Part shown: piece by piece, positions 1-9,872 of the stretch | Position numbering within the stretch: position 1 is the stretch's first letter | How the letters are laid out: each line of letters starts with the position of its first letter | DNA from: Desulfobacter sp. | Lineage (GTDB): Bacteria > Desulfobacterota > Desulfobacteria > Desulfobacterales > Desulfobacteraceae | Direction: 5' to 3' | NCBI GenBank assembly: GCA_028768545.1 | Contig: CP054838.1 | Coordinates: 923,501-987,500 of the forward strand | DNA: 64,000 bases | Program-made: the position numbers and the translations under genes | The notes under the pieces: model-generated | What the model saw: the letters and a program-made list of their open reading frames with translations, nothing else | The model's database searches: none | What the model was told of the DNA's origin: nothing

Positions 1-657
1 CTTGGGGTGAATATCGAGGGCCGCAAAGAGGTTCTTGGGCTGTACATATCCGAGAATGAGGGTGCGAACTTCTGGCTGCAGGTGTTAACAGACCTTTCAA
101 ACCGAGGGGTAAAAGATATCCTGATTGCCTGTGTTGATGGTCTAAAAGGTTTTCCCGAGGCCATTGAGACCATATTCCCGGACACAGAAGTTCAACTCTG
201 CGTAGTCCACCAGATCCGAAATTCATTGAAATACGTTGGTTCCAAAAATAAAAAAGAATTTATGGCAGATCTAAAACGTGTTTATAAAGCGGTCAATAAG
301 GATCTGGCCGAAGAAGAACTGGATATCTTGGAAAATAAATGGAATGACAAATACCCGATTGTGATAAAATCCTGGCGGAACAACTGGGAACGCCTCAGTC
401 ATTTCTTTAAATATCCAGAAGAGATTCGACGGATAATATACACCACAAATACCATTGAGGCTGTGCATCGACAGTTTCGAAAACTGACCAAAACAAAGGG
501 ATCATTCCCGAACCAGGACAGCCTGTTAAAGCTGCTTTACATGGGGATCCAGAACGCCAGTAAAAAATGGACAATGCCGATTCAAAATTGGTCACTGACA
601 ATTTCCCAGTTAGCAATTTTCTTTGAAGGCCGGCTGGATAAAGAGCTGGGAATTTGA
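1..657 (+). CDS. IS256-family transposase, N-terminus outside window
   Basis: DDE (mutator-type) transposase that moves the IS256 element by a copy-out mechanism (family knowledge). The visible 218 codons equal residues 186-403 of the complete copy at 43606-44817. They include the second catalytic Asp region (CVDGLKGFP) and the conserved C-terminal TTNTIEAVHRQFRK block holding the catalytic Glu. The first catalytic Asp (WLDAIHYKV in the full copy) is upstream of the window. The frame is open from base 1, so the truncation is only the window edge. Confidence 0.93.
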   Translation, partial: LGVNIEGRKEVLGLYISENEGANFWLQVLTDLSNRGVKDILIACVDGLKGFPEAIETIFPDTEVQLCVVHQIRNSLKYVGSKNKKEFMADLKRVYKAVNKDLAEEELDILENKWNDKYPIVIKSWRNNWERLSHFFKYPEEIRRIIYTTNTIEAVHRQFRKLTKTKGSFPNQDSLLKLLYMGIQNASKKWTMPIQNWSLTISQLAIFFEGRLDKELGI

Positions 658-828
658 TAGGGATTTATTTACAGATGGAAAAGATGGTTCCAGGAACTCC
701 ACTCCAGCAAAAGTCAACTCCTCCGACGTGGCTGATTGAAGGCCCATTCTCGGACCTGACTTTTACTTCCGCTGGCGCTGAGGCAGATCCGGGAACCGAA
801 ACCGTGACACAGAATTCTGAACATTCCT
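1..828 (+). mobile_element. IS256-family element, copy 1 (right part, cut by window start)
   Basis: This is the 3' portion of the same IS256 element seen complete at 43538-44988; positions 1-827 match 44161-44987 almost base for base. Identity stops at 827/828, which fixes the right end. The terminal inverted repeat carries the block AGAATTCTGTGTCA in its reverse complement. The insertion lies inside the minus-strand HAD phosphatase gene and removes its C-terminus. The target duplication cannot be read because the left end is outside the window. About 170 bp between the transposase stop and the end of the element are non-coding. Confidence 0.93.
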
Positions 829-1425
829 TTCTTTTTCCACCCCCAACTGCCGGGCCGCTTCAAGAAAGGTCTGGGGAGAGGGTTTGCCCAAAAGGCCCAT
901 CTTTTGGGCCACAACCCCGTCCACCCGGACATCGAACAGGGTCTCAATTTTAGCCGATTTCAAAATTTGAACACAATTTTCACTTGAACTGACCACCCCT
1001 GTTTTAAACCCGTTTTTTTTCAACTCATCCACCAGATCAAGGGTGGACGGGTATACCTTTACCCCCTGTTTTTCCAACAGGTCTAAAAACAGCTTGTTTT
1101 TTCTCCTGCCCAAATCTTCCAGGGTATGGCCGATGTTTCGATCATCATCCCTTGCCGGGTCAAGCACAATATTCCTGGAGGCCAAAAAATCTTCAATTCC
1201 CTTGATCCTGGGTTTTCCATCCACGTACAAGGGGTAGTCCGTTTCCAGGTCAAAGGGAACAAACGCCTGACTGCCGGCCATCTTTTTTAAAACCCCATCA
1301 AACATCAATTTCCATGCAGCCCCGTGGACAGATGCGGTTTTTGTCACCACACCGTCGAGGTCAAAAAGCACCCCGTCAAAATTTCGGGGATGAATAATAG
1401 TTTTTGCATTTGGCATGGGCATCAT
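829..1425 (-). pseudogene. HAD-superfamily phosphatase (beta-phosphoglucomutase type), C-terminus removed by IS256
   Basis: The N-terminus holds HAD motif I, FDGVLFDLDGVVTKT, with the nucleophile and acid/base Asp pair (residues about 17-23). Motif II follows in TGVVSSSENC (about 140-150), and the motif III Lys/Gly-Lys-Pro region near GKPSPQTF. Motif IV (the acidic pair that binds Mg) is missing, because the gene runs into the IS256 end at 828 after about 199 codons; the open frame then reads about 20 foreign codons to 763. This subtype often sits in front of GH65 trehalose/kojibiose phosphorylase domains (family knowledge), so more may be lost. The start ATG overlaps the stop of the upstream gene (ATGA), which indicates translational coupling with the stress-protein operon. 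Confidence 0.8.
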
Positions 1426-2568
1426 CCTTTTTTCTTGGGATTCATATCCTCGGCCAGGGCAGACAGATATACGGTGTGTGAAGTCAGATAAAAAGAAAGG
1501 GTCCGGGAAAAATTTCTCCCAAGGATGCCGTCCACAAACAGGCGGCTGATATGCTGCTCCTGGGTCAAAAGGTTCTGGGACAAAGAAAAAATATGCGTTT
1601 CTTCAAAGGAAAGATGCATCACCATATCCGCCATGACCTGCCGTGCCCGGGGCAGGAACATAAAAAAATACAAGAGGTCAAGACAATTGATCACAATCAT
1701 AATGGTCAAGTCCCTGACCTCTGAATTTTTACTGTGAAACAGGGCCTCGGGATTTTCCAGGATGGAAAGCTCCTCTGTTTCAGGAAATAAAAGGGCCAGT
1801 TTGGAATAAATGGCAAACAGATCTGAAAATTTTTGTTTGATCTCCCTTTGCCTGAGCCGCATATTGTGAAACCTGTCTGCAAGCCCTTCGATCACCCCGG
1901 CCATGGTGTCAGAGGCAGCCTTGGAAATAATGGCAGCCCATTTTTGGAGAATATCATCTATCCCGGGCACCTGGAAAAAGCCCAGCCCAAGGCCGATCAG
2001 GGTATTGAACACCAGGGCAATGGGAATGGATAAAATACTGCGAAAAAAATTACCCGTGCCCGTTCCCCTGGGCAGTCCCCTGAAAATATTGTGGGTTAAA
2101 AGATAAATGCCGTTGGCCAGGGCCATGAATGAATAGAGGGCCAAGGGGCTGGATTTGACATTGATGCCACACCATTGGTCCAGAACCAGGGTTTTCATAA
2201 GATAATCCAAGAGCGGCACTGAAAACCCGGTGAATAAAAGGGAATCGGCAAGCCTGTCCCAGCTCAGATGGTCATTCCACCTCACCTGGGAGGAGCGCTT
2301 AAAGCCCACCCCCCCCGAGGAACGACTGAAGCACATTTCTGACGCCGGTAATCCCGAACCAGATAAAGGCCCCAAACCAGGCCAAAACCCACCACTCCTT
2401 GGTCAGGGCAAAGCATAAAAATGCCGGAATAAAACCCAGAACACATTTTAAAAAATTTTTCACCTTGGAATTGAGATTGTTCCATGATTTTTCATGGACT
2501 GCTTTTTTAGGATGGGCCTGGGGATTTTCACCTCTGGTTTGGTCTGGGTTAAAAATTTTACCCAGGGT
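1422..2568 (-). pseudogene. C-terminal part of 977-aa PHP-like membrane protein, split by IS4 and shifted at G8
   Basis: This is the downstream half of the gene that starts at 5676. Removing the IS4 copy (2569-3879) with one 9-bp target duplication, and one G from the C8 run at 2309-2316, restores a single frame of 978 codons; the exact divisibility supports the join. The visible part has a basic linker, then several hydrophobic stretches (FLKCVLGFIPAFLCFAL, WWVLAWFGAFIWFG, SILSIPIALVFNTLIGLGLG, LDLLYFFMFL), so it is probably anchored in the inner membrane. It couples by ATGA to the HAD gene. I do not recognise a named domain here. The frameshift may be a sequencing artefact; the IS insertion is real. 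Confidence 0.75.
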
Positions 2569-3879
2569 CAGTAGTGTCCGGTTAGGTTGTTGCATATAAA
2601 AAGCATCTAAAATCATTGAAAAAACAGTCTGTTTTGTGTTGACAAATGTGCGTAAAAATTTTTGTGCGCCTTGAAAATTTAACTCAAGGAGCTCAAATGA
2701 CGCACATCTCAGTCCCTAAAAAACAACTACGGTCCCTGAACTTTGACAATTTCAGGTGCCCTCTGATAAAGTCACTTTCAAAAGCACCGGAATTACAATC
2801 TCGAGGAGACCGCCCTTTAAAAATGACATTCGAAGACCAGATAAATGCTTTGGTTTATTTCCATCTTCAGGAGCACAAGTCTGCCCGACATTTAATTCAG
2901 GATCTCAAGGAGAATGTTTTTGCTAAAGAAAATATTGCGCCAGACGGTGGTATCAGCCGTAGTAGTTTCTGTGAAGCCATCAATCACAGGGGACTCGAAC
3001 AACTGCAATTTATCTTTGAGGATCTTTATAAACAGGCTCTTGAGTGTCATCCGGGTGAACACGCCGAGTTAGGAGAGTTGGTTTCCATTGACGGTAGTCT
3101 CATAAATGCAGTCCTTTCAATGCACTGGGCGAACTACAGAAAAGGAAGTAAAAAAGCCAAAGTACATTGCGGATTTGACATTAATCACGGAATCCCAAAC
3201 AAAATCTTTTTGACTGAAGGCAACGGCGCTGAACGCACTTTTGTTCCCAAAATACTTTCCAAGGGGCAAACAGGTGTTATGGATCGTGGATATCAATCCC
3301 ATAAAGAATTTGACCTGCTTCAGGAGCAAGGCAAACATTTTGTCTGCCGTATAAAAACCAGGACAACAAGAACAATTATTGATAACCACGAGACCCCTTC
3401 CGACAGCTACATTTTTTATGATGCACTGGTTAAACTTGGTACTCCGAATCAAAACCAGACGAAAAGGCCTGTTCGGGTTGTTGGCTATAAAATTGCTGGC
3501 GTCAAATACTATGTGGCAACTGACAGGCATGATTTAACAGCGGAACAAATAGCAACAATTTATAAACTCCGGTGGACCATTGAGGATTTTTTCAAATGGT
3601 GGAAAGAACATCTGAAGGTATATCATCTCATTGCCCGCAGTGAATACGGCCTTATGGTTCAGATTCTTGGCGGCCTTATCACTTACCTGTTACTGGCAAT
3701 CCATTGCCAAAAACAGTTTAATGAAAAGGTCACGATCAAAAGAGTTCGGCAGCTGCGAACCGCCATTCTAAATGACCTGTTTGGCTGCGAGGAGCAGGGC
3801 TCTCATAGTTCAAACAGGGACAATATTGTCAAAGATCAAAAAATTATTGAGCAAGCAAAAACCTAACCGAACATCACTG
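2569..3879 (+). mobile_element. IS4-family element, copy 1 (1311 bp, complete)
   Basis: Both ends can be read directly. The left end is CAGTAGTGTCCGGTTAGGTT and the right end in reverse complement is CAGTGATGTTCGGTTAGGTT (18 of 20 identical). It is flanked by 9-bp direct repeats ACCCAGGGT at 2560-2568 and 3880-3888, the expected type of IS4 target duplication. An identical-length second copy lies at 26469-27779. The element splits the minus-strand PHP-like gene. Confidence 0.95.
2697..3866 (+). CDS. IS4-family transposase
   Basis: DDE transposase of 389 residues. I chose ATG 2697 because a good AAGGAG site sits 6 bases upstream; an open frame reaches back 17 codons to 2646 but has no ribosome site. 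Visible catalytic signatures are the first Asp in SIDGSLINAV, the second Asp in VMDRGYQSH, and the IS4 Y-(2)-R-(3)-E-(6)-K box in YKLRWTIEDFFKWWKEHLK. It differs from the copy at 26597 by only a few bases, one of them giving Asp instead of Asn after NIAP. Both copies look intact and potentially active. Confidence 0.95.
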   Translation: MTHISVPKKQLRSLNFDNFRCPLIKSLSKAPELQSRGDRPLKMTFEDQINALVYFHLQEHKSARHLIQDLKENVFAKENIAPDGGISRSSFCEAINHRGLEQLQFIFEDLYKQALECHPGEHAELGELVSIDGSLINAVLSMHWANYRKGSKKAKVHCGFDINHGIPNKIFLTEGNGAERTFVPKILSKGQTGVMDRGYQSHKEFDLLQEQGKHFVCRIKTRTTRTIIDNHETPSDSYIFYDALVKLGTPNQNQTKRPVRVVGYKIAGVKYYVATDRHDLTAEQIATIYKLRWTIEDFFKWWKEHLKVYHLIARSEYGLMVQILGGLITYLLLAIHCQKQFNEKVTIKRVRQLRTAILNDLFGCEEQGSHSSNRDNIVKDQKIIEQAKT

Positions 3880-5676
3880 ACCCAGGGTGACAATATTGCC
3901 CTTTTCTTCCATATTCAACGAGTAGGACTCAAAGGCCCAATCCTGTTTTTCCTTTAAAAAAAGAGGATAAAATCCGGGAAGATACCGGGCCAGGCGGCCG
4001 TTGACATGAACGGTGGTGATCTGTTTCAAGACCCGGGCTTTTACCGGCAGCACCAGCCGGGTAGAGGCCTGGGCCGCCACCTTTGCCCCGGCTCTCGGCC
4101 CCAAGGTTTCCAGGACGCCGAACCCCATCCCAAATGCCCGGTGGGGTTTTCCAATGGAATGACTCCCGATTCTGGATTTCAAGGGATGAATGGAATACAT
4201 GGACCTCAGCCCGTCAATATCATGGAGGATCTCCATGAATCTTTCCATCCGTTCCCCACTTGCCCGGCCTGAGTCTTGGGCCCTGCGGATAATTTCCCTG
4301 ACCACCTGTTTGAGTTTGAGCAGACTGCCCTCGTTGATGCTTTTTTGAAGTTCATTAACCCCAGTAATCTTTTTAATCTTCTGGTCATTAAAATCCTTTA
4401 AATTCAAAATCTCGATCCGGGTAATCAATCCCCTTGATTCATAGAGTAGTTCAAGCACATCTTCGGGCTCAAGCCGGTCCAGGTTCAGGGTAATCCTGAA
4501 TTCATGGTGCAGGCTCTGGATCTGACCCAGCAAGGGTAAAAACCCCTTTTTCAGCCGGTCGGGAATTGAGGGGGAATGCTGATCAATAAAATATCTGAAC
4601 ACGTCTGAACCACATGAAGGGCAAAGGTATTGGGACATAATGTCCATGACGCCCAGGGCTTTGATTCTTTCAGATTTTTCAGGATCGGCTTTTTTACCCC
4701 TTTTGGCTGCAGCCTCAAGAACCATGGCATGAATATACTCGGCAAGGTAAAGGGCGGATGCCTGGCCCGGATGGGCAAATTCCAAAAAGGTTCCCGCATG
4801 GATCTCGTCCATTTGAATGTCCAGATCTTTGCACAATTGTTTCAGGCAAGAGGTGTTAAACCGTTCTAAAAGCGCCAGCACACAGTCTTCCTGAAATTTA
4901 ACCACCGCCTTTCCCTGGGCCATGAAATCCACCACATGGGGTTCGGATAAAAAGCAGAGAAAGGCCTGAACATCCGGAAGCCCCCGTGAAACCCAGACAA
5001 AACAAATATACTCATCCCTGAATTCAATGCCGATTCTCAAATCAATTTCCATTATCCTGGCCGCGTCAATAAGTTCAGCGGCAAATTTAGGCTCAATATA
5101 GTGATAATAGATCACCCTCAACCGGCGGATGCCTTTGATCCATGCATCCATGATCAAATGGGTCGGGGTTTTCCGGCCGGCAGTGTTGGCATCGTGGACA
5201 TGGTCGTCAAAGGTGATCTGATTCCACTCTTCGGGCATTTCAAGAAGATGATAATGATCCAGAAACTGCCGGACCACCCGAGGCTTTCCAAATGCCGCCA
5301 TCCTGAAATCATGTGCCAGCTGAAGCTGGTATGGATAATTTCCCCTGGCACGGACCAGTTCCTTCATGATCTGCAGCATCACCCGGGCCGTATTCATGGG
5401 CATGGAACCGTCAATGGCGCTGAAAATATCATCTTTTAAGCCCTTAAGGGCCTGAAGGCGGTTGTCAAATCCCCCTCTTTCCATTGAGGCCAGAAGGTTG
5501 ACAATGGCATAGGCCGTTCTCAGCCCCTTTGACTCAGCCAGCTCCTTAATGCCCAGAGGGTGAAAAAACGGATAGTACAGGCTCCTGACATATTCGGGAA
5601 TCGCAGGGGTATTGTAGACCTGTTCCACAATCTGGATCATTTCATGATCCCGTTGGTCAAAAAACATAGCTGTCAT
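3880..5676 (-). pseudogene. N-terminal part of PHP-like (metal-dependent phosphoesterase fold) protein, interrupted by IS4
   Basis: First 599 codons of a protein predicted at 977 aa before IS4 inserted. Residues about 156-170 read FDDHVHDANTAGRKTPTHL, which resembles the first metal motif of PHP domains (D-x-H-x-H...G..T/S..). Later blocks LRIGIEFRDEYICFVW (about 222-238) and LEFAHPGQASALYLAEY could be further PHP strands, but several metal ligands are not clear, so catalysis is uncertain. A Cys pair occurs in YLCPSCGSDVF. The start lies 3 bp after the stop of the universal stress gene, so the two are co-transcribed. After IS insertion the frame ends at the TGA formed by the IS right end (3874). 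Confidence 0.65.
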
Positions 5677-5679
5677 TTT

Positions 5680-6612
5680 TTAAGGCACCATCCAGACGGT
5701 CATCTTCCGGGCCCCGTTGACCACTTTCCAGGGAACCCGGCCAATGTTGAAATCAGAGACTCTTGATTTACCTTTTCTCCCGAAAACAATGGTATCGCAC
5801 CCCTCTTCCATGGCCATTTCAACAATGGCCCCGGATCTGCTTTTCGCGCCTTTCATTGTCCTTTTGGCAATCTGGGCCTGGTTAAATCCTGCATTTAAAA
5901 GAATGTCTGAGGCTTTACTCAACGCCTTTTCAATCATTTCCAGGCCGGGGCTGGTCCATATGCCTGATTCATCAACCAATCTCTCTGCACTTGGCCCGTA
6001 AAAATCTCTGATCACACTGCCCAGAACAAAGCGGCAGTCAGATCCTTTGAGGGTGTCGGCAACAAACTCAACAGCCCGGTCCGCCCCTTTTGAACCGTCA
6101 ATGGCCCAAAAAAGGGAGTGGGAGACCTTTAAGATACCGGCCAGAATCAGGGGAACATCCGTGGCTTTTTCAATCAGTTTTGAGGAGACACTGCCCATGG
6201 CAACAGGTAAAACAGACTTTGCGATTCCCCGCCGCCTGAGAACCAGGGCATGGTAGCCCTTTTGTGCCTCATCCAGAATATCCCTGGCAATGCCGCGGTT
6301 CCGCTCACAGATCACCAGGTCCACATGGTTGGCAGAAAACCCCTGGGCCAGCAATTTTGTCCTGGCCTGATTCATGAATTCATCCATTTGCTTGCGGCAG
6401 CTGTACTCCCAGGCATGCCCCCGGGATATAACATTCTGGCTGAAATCCTGGGTCCCCAGATCATAATAATATTCAGGGACCTTGTTCATCACGTTAAAAA
6501 GGACAAGGTGCCTGTCCCGGAAGGGCTTGAACGCACATAGATATTGAATGGTTTTAAATGACTTTTCTTCTCCGTCAAGGGCCACAAGTATTTTATCCTT
6601 GGCTTCAGTCAT
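5680..6612 (-). CDS. Tandem-domain universal stress protein (UspA family)
   Basis: A 310-aa cytoplasmic protein with two Usp folds: residues 5-150 (start KILVALDGEEKSFKTIQYL, end VPLILAG) and 160-310 (start HSLFWAIDGSKGADRAVEF, end KMTVWMVP). The second domain keeps the ATP-binding G-(2)-G-(9)-G spacing in FGRKGKSRVSDFNIGR, although the usual Ser/Thr after the last Gly is Arg. The first has a looser RRRGIAKSVLPVAMGSVSSK. The start ATG at 6612 is preceded by a strong AAGGAGG. It is the first gene of a minus-strand operon with the PHP-like and HAD genes, suggesting a stress-linked phosphoester or sugar-phosphate role (inference). Confidence 0.9.
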   Translation of the reverse strand: MTEAKDKILVALDGEEKSFKTIQYLCAFKPFRDRHLVLFNVMNKVPEYYYDLGTQDFSQNVISRGHAWEYSCRKQMDEFMNQARTKLLAQGFSANHVDLVICERNRGIARDILDEAQKGYHALVLRRRGIAKSVLPVAMGSVSSKLIEKATDVPLILAGILKVSHSLFWAIDGSKGADRAVEFVADTLKGSDCRFVLGSVIRDFYGPSAERLVDESGIWTSPGLEMIEKALSKASDILLNAGFNQAQIAKRTMKGAKSRSGAIVEMAMEEGCDTIVFGRKGKSRVSDFNIGRVPWKVVNGARKMTVWMVP

Positions 6613-6959
6613 GGGACCTCCTTACGGTTAATGTAAAATAAACCCAGGCATGCACCTGGCTCACACTCCCCTGACAATCAGAGCAACAGATGTGCCATGG
6701 GACCGAACAAAAGACATAACACCGTGGTATAGGGATATTGGCTGTTAAAGGATTAAATAAGACATGAAAACAATGAAAAGGGATTTGCCAAGGTGTAAAG
6801 AATCTTGACACGGTTTGAAAAGGGGACAAGGTCACGCCTGCCTCTGCCCATTCGGGCAGAAACAAAGGGATGATCATAGATGATTGACGATTTTACATAT
6901 TCCAGAATATGGTTTACATTTTGGGTCCATTTAAAAACCAAAGATCTTGGAGGAATTTA
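6613..6959. other. Divergent intergenic region between usp and thioesterase genes
   Basis: 347 bp with no convincing gene. It must hold promoters for both flanking transcripts. One short perfect hairpin is visible at 6843-6860 (TCTGCCC, loop ATTC, GGGCAGA); no T-run follows it, so it is not a clear terminator. The ORFs that cross here on the minus strand have no coding character. Confidence 0.5.
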
Positions 6960-7403
6960 ATGCCTTTAACTTCACACTTCCGCGCCCTTGAAAACATGTA
7001 TGCCTCAGCCCCCATCAATGAAATCTACAAACCGGTTCTGAGCGTGTCCAAGGGAAAAGCTGAAATCAAAATGGCCTTGTCAGAACAATTTTTCCATTCA
7101 GCAGGGGCGGTCCACGGATCAGTCTATTTTAAAATGCTGGACGATGCCGCCTTTTTTGCGGCCAACTCCTATGAGACAAAGGTCTTTGTCCTGACCACCT
7201 CTTTTACCACCTATCTGACCCGCCCGGTTTCAAAGGGGCGTCTTAAAGCCGTGGGAAAAGTGGTTAATAAAAATAAATCCCAATTTATTGCCCAATCCGT
7301 GGTCTATGATGAAAAGAGCAATGAAATCGGCCGGGGCAGCGGGGTGTTTGTCAAAAGCAAAATGGCCCTTGCCCAGGCCAAGGGGTATAAAAACCCGATG
7401 TAA
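6960..7403 (+). CDS. PaaI-type hotdog thioesterase
   Basis: A 147-aa single hotdog-fold protein. The conserved segment HSAGAVHGSVYFKMLDDAAF (about 42-61) matches the PaaI/YdiI motif in which a His-Gly pair and an acidic residue form the acyl-CoA thioesterase site. The tail VVYDEKSNEIGRGSGVFVK is the usual last strand. ATG 6960 is chosen over the upstream in-frame start at 6909 because GGAGG lies 7 bases before it and the family starts here. It probably hydrolyses aromatic or short acyl-CoA thioesters; the substrate cannot be told. Confidence 0.85.
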   Translation: MPLTSHFRALENMYASAPINEIYKPVLSVSKGKAEIKMALSEQFFHSAGAVHGSVYFKMLDDAAFFAANSYETKVFVLTTSFTTYLTRPVSKGRLKAVGKVVNKNKSQFIAQSVVYDEKSNEIGRGSGVFVKSKMALAQAKGYKNPM

Positions 7404-7495
7404 ACTTCAGATTAAAAGCAAGGGACTGCTCATCGGGCAGGGTTTTACAAGATCACAAATCCAGCCTGTAAAAATGTCAGTTTTTGCTTGGCGGA

Positions 7496-8068
7496 TCAAA
7501 TGGGTTTAAAGCTGAACTTTTGTCCGCCAATGGCCGCTTCATACATCAGCCCGCCCTTTGCATGGACAAAGACGGCCATGCCTTTGTGATAGCTTGTTTT
7601 GGCCTGCCCGCCTGTGGCAGGACCTGCGCTGGCACCGGCAGTCGCCCCTTCTGTCCCTGCTTTTGCCTGGACACCGGCCGTGATGGCCACGGCCGATGCA
7701 GAGGCATCAAACTCAAATTCCCCGCTGGTGAACTCTCCACAGGATCGTTTGTCCTGGAAAAAAATAATCTGACTGAATGCCTGACCTCCCAGCTGGAAAC
7801 CAATGCTCAATTTTGCAAGGGAGGTGGTCCCGGTCACTTTCCCGCCTTTGTAAACCTTACCTTCTCCATAGGCACCCCCGATTCCGATCCCCCCTTTTCC
7901 AATGGTTGGAAAAATAGCATACCCGTAGCAGGATTTGAAAAAGGGCTGTACCGCTTCTGATTTTTTAAAAACCGAAATGGTTTTTGAATAGGCGTCTGCA
8001 TTGGCTATGCCGCCAAGGCAGAATACAAAAACAACACCTGCAATAAACAGCTGAATAAAAATTTTCAA
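7496..8068 (-). CDS. Secreted SYLF-domain lipid-binding protein (YSC84/DUF500 family)
   Basis: The start is TTG at 8068, because GAGGAGG sits 6 bases upstream and it begins a clean signal peptide (MKIFIQLFIAGVVFVFCLGG, cleavage after ANA). The longer ATG frame from 8116 adds 16 unlikely residues. The mature part has the SYLF hallmarks: FKKSEAVQPFFKSCYGYAIF, then a Gly-rich segment with IGKGGIGIGGAYGEGKVY, then QLGGQAFSQIIFF. An Ala/Gly/Thr-rich insert (AGTEGATAGASAGPATGG) lies near the C-terminus. Family members bind phosphoinositides in eukaryotes and act in the bacterial periplasm by an unknown mechanism. Confidence 0.85.
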   Translation of the reverse strand: MKIFIQLFIAGVVFVFCLGGIANADAYSKTISVFKKSEAVQPFFKSCYGYAIFPTIGKGGIGIGGAYGEGKVYKGGKVTGTTSLAKLSIGFQLGGQAFSQIIFFQDKRSCGEFTSGEFEFDASASAVAITAGVQAKAGTEGATAGASAGPATGGQAKTSYHKGMAVFVHAKGGLMYEAAIGGQKFSFKPI

Positions 8069-8319
8069 GGATAACCTCCTCTGTCTGGGTTTAAAATTTA
8101 CTTGGCATTGGATCATAACTGATATTATCTGATTATTTTACCCCAATATTGCACAAAACTTTGATAAAAAAAATCTTCTTTTCCCATTAAATTTCTGCTC
8201 TTGGGAAAAATCAAAAAGGCACCACCTCCCAGGTTATCAGAGCGTCACGATAAATTACGACGATTTTAACCCTGAATGCCCTGAAGCTGAAGCCCTTTGT
8301 GATTTTTGCAACCCTGGGG

Positions 8320-9841
8320 TTAGTCTGCCAATTGAAGATCTCCGGGTTTCCATGTTTTATCAAACCATGGATCAAGGGTACCATAGAGCCGCAGCAGGAC
8401 ATTGTAGCTTTTGCCGGGCAGGGTTTGAATCCAGTTGTCCTCCCGGCCTTCTGGGGCTTGGGGGCCGAACCAGACCGTATAAGAGTTATCCTTGTTTGGT
8501 TTAACCGAGGGGCTGTTGCTGTCAAGACCGGCTGATTTCTGGTCGGTCTCCAGCATTGAGCGGTGTTGGCCGGAATAGACCATGAATGACCAGAAGTTGT
8601 TGACCGGAATCGGCGCAGGCAGGGTCACCTTGTAGGTTTTACCCCCATCAAGAAAATTTCCCTCGGCATCATGGGGGATAAACGCATAGGCAGATCCGGT
8701 TCCCACTTTGGGCATGGCCATGGCCGGTGTAATACCGGTGGCGGCATAGTGAAACATAATACGGTCATCAAGAACCAGCTCACCCTTGTCCATAAAATCA
8801 TGGCCGCCGGCAAAGGAGGTGTACCACTGGCGGTCCGGATAAAAATAGGCAGCCTTGTGACGTGGTCTGAAAACAATGGCCCTTGCCGTGGCATTGCCGA
8901 TGGCAGCCGCATCTTTCAGAATTTTTTTCATTCGTGCATCCGGTGCAAACGGGCTTCCTTTCTTGATGCCGATGGAGGCAAACAGCCCCACAAGCTCAGG
9001 GTTAAAGGCATTGGCAGGTTCATATTGAACCACGGCGTTAAGCTCTTCATAAAAATGTGCATCATTGGCATGAATGGTGTTGAATCGTTTGCCGGAAAGG
9101 TCGTAGATTTTTTGCTCTGGCGGCTGGTCTGCCTGTGCGAACGGATAACAGCGAAATCCTTCTCTCAACTCTTTTGTGGATGCCTCCAAATCCCCGTCTT
9201 TTACAAAAACGCGCATGAACAGCCAGTTACGGTAGGTCGCAGACCTTGCAACAAAGTAGCCTTCGGGGATATCCCCCTTGTCGTCAGGTCCTAGGAACAG
9301 GTATTTTCCCCCCTTGCCCTGATCGGGACCGGTCAGGCCGAGATCACTGACAAAACGGAAAAATGCGTCATTAAGAGAGCCCAGAACAGGGCCGGTGATC
9401 TCTACGACAACCGGGCCATTTTTCAAGTCAACCTCTGCAAAGGCATATGGCGTGGTTGATTGGGCAGTCAAAAACAGGGTGCGGGCATCCATCAGCCCTT
9501 GGAAAAGCGCCAGATCCCCCGGTTTTAAGCCAGCCTCTTTGAGCCCCTCTAACATGGCATACAAGGAGGCTGCGGGCATGCCATTAAGGAACGCATCTAC
9601 GCCCCGGGACAGGTCCAGAAAATCATAGGCTTTTTCCACCGTAGATTCGCCGGGCATACCATCAAAAAATTCGAGATCCCCGAGAAGTTCAGTCTCCACC
9701 TTGTCCGGGGTAAGCAAAAATTGGGGGACATCAGCCGATGTATTTCGGTTTTTGGGCATCTTGGGCATGAGCGTAAAATGTTGCGATCAATATGGGGGTT
9801 AATGCAATGATAATAAGGCGGATTATTTTTTGAGTGTTCAT
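8320..9841 (-). CDS. Secreted DUF1254/DUF1214 protein, signal peptide in a shifted frame
   Basis: The body (482 codons from 9768) has an N-terminal DUF1254 domain (DLSRGVDAFLNGMPAASLYA, AQSTTPYAFAEVDLKNGPVV) and a C-terminal DUF1214 domain (PVNNFWSFMVYSGQHRSML to LRLYGTLDPWFDKTWKPG). The real start is probably ATG 9841: it follows AGGAGAG and encodes a signal peptide (MNTQKIIRLIIIALTPILIA, then TFYAHAQDA), but that frame stops after 13 further codons. Deleting one base from the T5 run at 9749-9753 joins the two frames exactly. Function is unknown; the family is periplasmic. It lies 31 bp downstream of a paralogue. The frameshift may be a sequencing error. Confidence 0.85.
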
Positions 9842-9872
9842 AGGTTCTCTCCTGAGTATTTTCCTATCCATA

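Noticed and set aside
654..953. 99-codon plus-strand frame across the IS256 right end
   Set aside because: It spans the IS/host junction and is antisense to the HAD gene; a near-identical start occurs in the second IS256 copy with a different tail, as expected for a chance frame.
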